Shown here in pieces: positions 61,297-64,000 of a stretch of 64,000 nucleotides of DNA (the first letter of the stretch is position 1; each line of letters opens with the position of its first letter). Source of the DNA: Parapedobacter sp037190485 (lineage in GTDB: Bacteria > Bacteroidota > Bacteroidia > Sphingobacteriales > Sphingobacteriaceae); contig JBBCJB010000044.1 of assembly GCA_037190485.1 (NCBI GenBank), forward strand, positions 5,168 to 69,167. The letters run 5' to 3'. The notes under the pieces are model-generated. The model had not been told where the DNA came from and did no database searches. It saw only the letters and a program-made list of their open reading frames with translations. A program made the translations under genes and the position numbers.

Positions 61297-62655
61297 ATGA
61301 AAAGAATCGATCTGATTATGATGCTGGCCCCCGTCCTGGCGGGCTTTGGCTGCGAGGGCTACCTGGACATCCGCCCTTCCAGCAAAATCGGCACGCCGAC
61401 CACATTGGAGGAATGCCAGGCCTTGCTGGATGACTTCAACGTGATGAATACGGGTTATCCAAGCGATGGCGAGGCCGCGGCGGACAATTATTACCTGACC
61501 GCGTCCAACTGGTCCGCGCTCTCCTCGGAGGAAGACCGCGACACCTACGTATGGGCTGCCGATGGCCTCCACGGCCACCAGCAATGGCTCAATCCCTATC
61601 GGGTGGTGTACCGGGCAAACCTGGTCATCGCGACCCTCAGCAAGATGGATGCCACCGCGCAGGCCGACGCCGCGTATCGGTCGGTCATGGGGTCGGCCCT
61701 GTTCTTCCGCGCGTTCGCCCATCTCCAGGTGGCCACGCTGTTTGCGGACCCTTACGATCCGACCACCGCAGGGACCACCCCGGGCATCCCGATCCGGCGG
61801 AGCCCCAACGTGACGGAGACATCCAGCAGGGGAACCGTGGAGGGCACGTACGGAAGCATCATCGAGGACCTGTCGCATGCCGCGGAATCACTGCCCGAAC
61901 AGAGCATCCTGCCGAGCCGGCCAAACCGCGCCGCGGCATACGCCGCCCTTTCACGCGTTTACCTCAGCATGCGCGATTACGCACGCGCGGGGGAAATGGC
62001 CGACCGCTGCCTGGCCATACGGCACGGCCTGCTGGATTACAATACCCTGGACACGTTGGCCAACGTCCCCTTCGCCCGTTTCGGCGTCGAAGTGCTTTTC
62101 CATGCCAACACCCTGTCGGGCGGGCAGTTCGCCGTGACGAGGGCCATGGTCGATACCTCGCTCCTTGCGACCTACCACCCTGACGACCTGCGGCGGAAAC
62201 TATTCTTCCGGCACAATGCCAACGGCACCGCCAATTTCAAGGGCGGTTACCATGGCGCGTTCAATGCGATGCTGTTCAGCGGGCTGGCGATCGACGAGGT
62301 CTACCTCACCCGCGCAGAGTGCCTGGCCCGCGCAGGCGAGACGGCCGGGGCCATGCGGGTGCTCAATGCGCTTGTCGGCAAACGCTGGAAGGCCGGGACG
62401 TACGACGAACTGGCAGCCAGCGACGGCGATGGGGCATTGGGGCATATCCTTCGCGAGCGGCGGAAGCAATTGCCGTTCCGCACCGTGCGATGGGTCGACC
62501 TGCGCCGCCTGAACATGGAATCCCGGCATGCCGCGCCCCTGGTCCGCCAGCTTGGCGCAGAGCGCCATACGCTTCCGCCAAGGGATATCCGGTACACGCT
62601 GCTCATCCCCCAACAGGTTATCGACAACAGTACAATTGAACAGAACAAACGCTGA
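61297..62655 (+). CDS. SusD/RagB-family outer-membrane lipoprotein
   Basis: The 452-residue protein has a lipobox (AGFGC) and the SusD start GYLDIRPSSKIGTPTTLEECQ. The TPR-like helical core includes RAFAHLQVATLFADPYDP, and the C-terminal block LRERRKQLPFRTVRWVDLRR is followed by YTLLIPQQVIDNS. It should cap the upstream SusC. The LEECQALLDDFNVMN segment places it in a branch often found with thioredoxin-like genes. The ligand is unknown. Confidence 0.92.
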   Translation: MKRIDLIMMLAPVLAGFGCEGYLDIRPSSKIGTPTTLEECQALLDDFNVMNTGYPSDGEAAADNYYLTASNWSALSSEEDRDTYVWAADGLHGHQQWLNPYRVVYRANLVIATLSKMDATAQADAAYRSVMGSALFFRAFAHLQVATLFADPYDPTTAGTTPGIPIRRSPNVTETSSRGTVEGTYGSIIEDLSHAAESLPEQSILPSRPNRAAAYAALSRVYLSMRDYARAGEMADRCLAIRHGLLDYNTLDTLANVPFARFGVEVLFHANTLSGGQFAVTRAMVDTSLLATYHPDDLRRKLFFRHNANGTANFKGGYHGAFNAMLFSGLAIDEVYLTRAECLARAGETAGAMRVLNALVGKRWKAGTYDELAASDGDGALGHILRERRKQLPFRTVRWVDLRRLNMESRHAAPLVRQLGAERHTLPPRDIRYTLLIPQQVIDNSTIEQNKR

Positions 62656-62661
62656 TACCCA

Positions 62662-63951
62662 ATGAAAAACGCAATCCCACGCATCGTCCTTTTATTGGTC
62701 GCCTTCGCCGCGCTGCCGGCCCATGGTTCCGGGCAGCCCCCCCTGCTTCCAGGGGATACGCTGCCGCCCACGCCGTTGCCACGGGCGGTGGCAGGCTACG
62801 GTACGGTGTCCCCCTCGACCGGCGACTACGCCGATAGGTTGCTCATCATCGATTTCTGGGCAACCAATTGCAGCGGGTGCATCGCGGCGTTGCCGAAGAT
62901 GGATTCCCTCCAGGCGTTGTTTCCCGATCGGATCGCCATCATCCCCGTCACGCAGGAAACCGGTTCGGTCGTCGGTGTCTTCCTGCCCAGGAATAGGTTC
63001 ACCAAAGGCTCCAGGCTTCCCTATGCGGTGGAAGACAGCCTGCTTTCCAGGCGCTTCCCCCATCGCGTGCTCTCGCACGTGGCCTGGATAGACCGGGGTC
63101 GGGTCGTTGCCATCACCGGAACGGAATACGTGACCCGGGAAAACATCGAAACGGTGCTTTCCGGCGAGGTCCCCGATTGGCCGGTCAAGAAAGACATGCT
63201 CGCCCATGATTACGGACGGTCGCTGCTTGATGTCCGGTCCGCGGACGCGGCGCCGGTCCCATCGCGCTACGTAGCCCTGACCCCGTACATGGAAGCCGTG
63301 GAAACCAAGATCGGGATCGCGGTGGATACGGTATCGCGCACCAAGCGCGGCTACCTGGTCAACCTCCCCATCGCCAGCGCCTATTTCGTGCTGTGGATGA
63401 AGGCGCGATCGCTCCTGGATTTCATACGGCCGGACATCATGTTTACCCGCAACCAATTGCTCCTGGACGTACCCGATCCGGATCGGTATATCCACGACCC
63501 TGCTAAACATCCCTTTTACGACGCCTGGCTCCGGCGGAATGCCGTTTGCCTTGAGTTGGTCACGGCGGACATATCGCTTACCGACAAGGAAATCTACGGG
63601 AAGATGATCCAGGGGCTGGACATGCTCCTGGATGTGCGCGGCCGGTGGGAGCGGCAGGCGGTTACCGCGTATGTGCTCGTCCCGCAACCCGGGCCGTCCC
63701 CTCCGGCCATGCCCGGCCAGGGGGAAAACCTGTTCGATCCCGCCGCTTTGGTCCACCACCTGAACGGACGGCTCACGGACATTCCGGTATTCAATGGCTG
63801 CCCCGTTGGCCGAACTGCGAAGTTTGCGTTATCGGACCGGGCGCTCGACGACCTGGATACCCTGAAAAAGGAACTGGGGAACCATGGATACGTCTTGGAA
63901 CTGCAGGAAAGGGAGGTGGATCGATTGGTCATCAGCCACCCTGCACCTTAG
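62662..63951 (+). CDS. Exported TlpA/thioredoxin-like protein with DUF3738-like C-terminus
   Basis: The 429-residue protein has a signal peptide, a thioredoxin-fold domain with the CxxC pair in FWATNCSGCIAALP (Cys70, Cys73), and a long C-terminal half. Its end (IPVFNGCPVGRTAKFALSDR to LVISHPAP) resembles DUF3738-type tails. TlpA proteins keep periplasmic thiols reduced or assist cytochrome maturation; their presence with SusC/SusD suggests handling of a peptide, redox-active or metal-bound ligand, which is inference. It is complete and followed by 49 bp of unremarkable sequence to the window end. Confidence 0.85.
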   Translation: MKNAIPRIVLLLVAFAALPAHGSGQPPLLPGDTLPPTPLPRAVAGYGTVSPSTGDYADRLLIIDFWATNCSGCIAALPKMDSLQALFPDRIAIIPVTQETGSVVGVFLPRNRFTKGSRLPYAVEDSLLSRRFPHRVLSHVAWIDRGRVVAITGTEYVTRENIETVLSGEVPDWPVKKDMLAHDYGRSLLDVRSADAAPVPSRYVALTPYMEAVETKIGIAVDTVSRTKRGYLVNLPIASAYFVLWMKARSLLDFIRPDIMFTRNQLLLDVPDPDRYIHDPAKHPFYDAWLRRNAVCLELVTADISLTDKEIYGKMIQGLDMLLDVRGRWERQAVTAYVLVPQPGPSPPAMPGQGENLFDPAALVHHLNGRLTDIPVFNGCPVGRTAKFALSDRALDDLDTLKKELGNHGYVLELQEREVDRLVISHPAP

Positions 63952-64000
63952 GGGCGGCAGGGCCACAAAGAACCGGCGTCGGCCGGGATGAAACCCCGCG

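Overview
The window reads as a chromosomal segment of a Bacteroidota bacterium, most likely family Sphingobacteriaceae (Parapedobacter/Olivibacter-like; the genus is inference). Supporting signs are two SusC/SusD outer-membrane uptake loci, starts without Shine-Dalgarno sequences, many exact matches to the Bacteroidota promoter (TTG, 18-23 nt, TAnnTTTG), an Alternative Complex III/caa3 respiratory cluster, and moderate G+C. No rRNA, tRNA, CRISPR array, phage or insertion sequence was recognised.

1-8070 (minus strand): a ROK-family regulator, a SusC/SusD pair and, beyond a hairpin terminator, a secreted alpha/beta-hydrolase that runs off the left edge. 8230-12887 (plus): a methyltransferase, a membrane acyltransferase-like protein, then rpsO and pnp, where the rpsO terminator abuts the pnp promoter. 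13018-16888: a GH92 alpha-mannosidase divergent from a LacI-type regulator with a probable self-operator, and a lipoprotein MsrB.

17204-33920 is the core of the window: fifteen co-directional genes encoding quinol:cytochrome c oxidoreductase (ActA-F), caa3-type cytochrome c oxidase (subunits II and I, two subunit-III-like proteins, subunit IV), heme A biosynthesis (CtaA, CtaB), the copper chaperone Sco and a DUF420 assembly-type protein. The cluster encodes a complete quinol-to-oxygen electron route with its maturation factors.

34025-45750: a VOC protein, a metallopeptidase and a family of unknown function in overlapping frames; an SDR threonine dehydrogenase; a tightly coupled PmoA-like/ThuA/Gfo-Idh/Gfo-Idh catabolic operon; a murein-peptide recycling pair (NlpC/P60 peptidase and dipeptide epimerase); a Tat-exported Ntn asparaginase; MsrA. 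45772-51015: a two-component system made of a propeller-type histidine kinase, an orphan 7-TM protein and two near-identical LuxR-type response regulators. Both regulator promoters carry a shared dyad where the -33 box should be.

51020-57540 is an accessory, decayed region. It holds a 25-bp inverted repeat, a truncated second copy of a nearby gene, orphan and frameshifted antitoxins, fragments of YhcG-, XRE- and AlbA_2-type genes, an intact ABC transporter pair, an intact ParDE-like module and an AT-rich HTH gene. A strong candidate small structured RNA (57672-57756) follows. 57800-64000 is a distinctly G+C-rich SusC/SusD/TlpA-like operon, probably of different origin from its neighbours.
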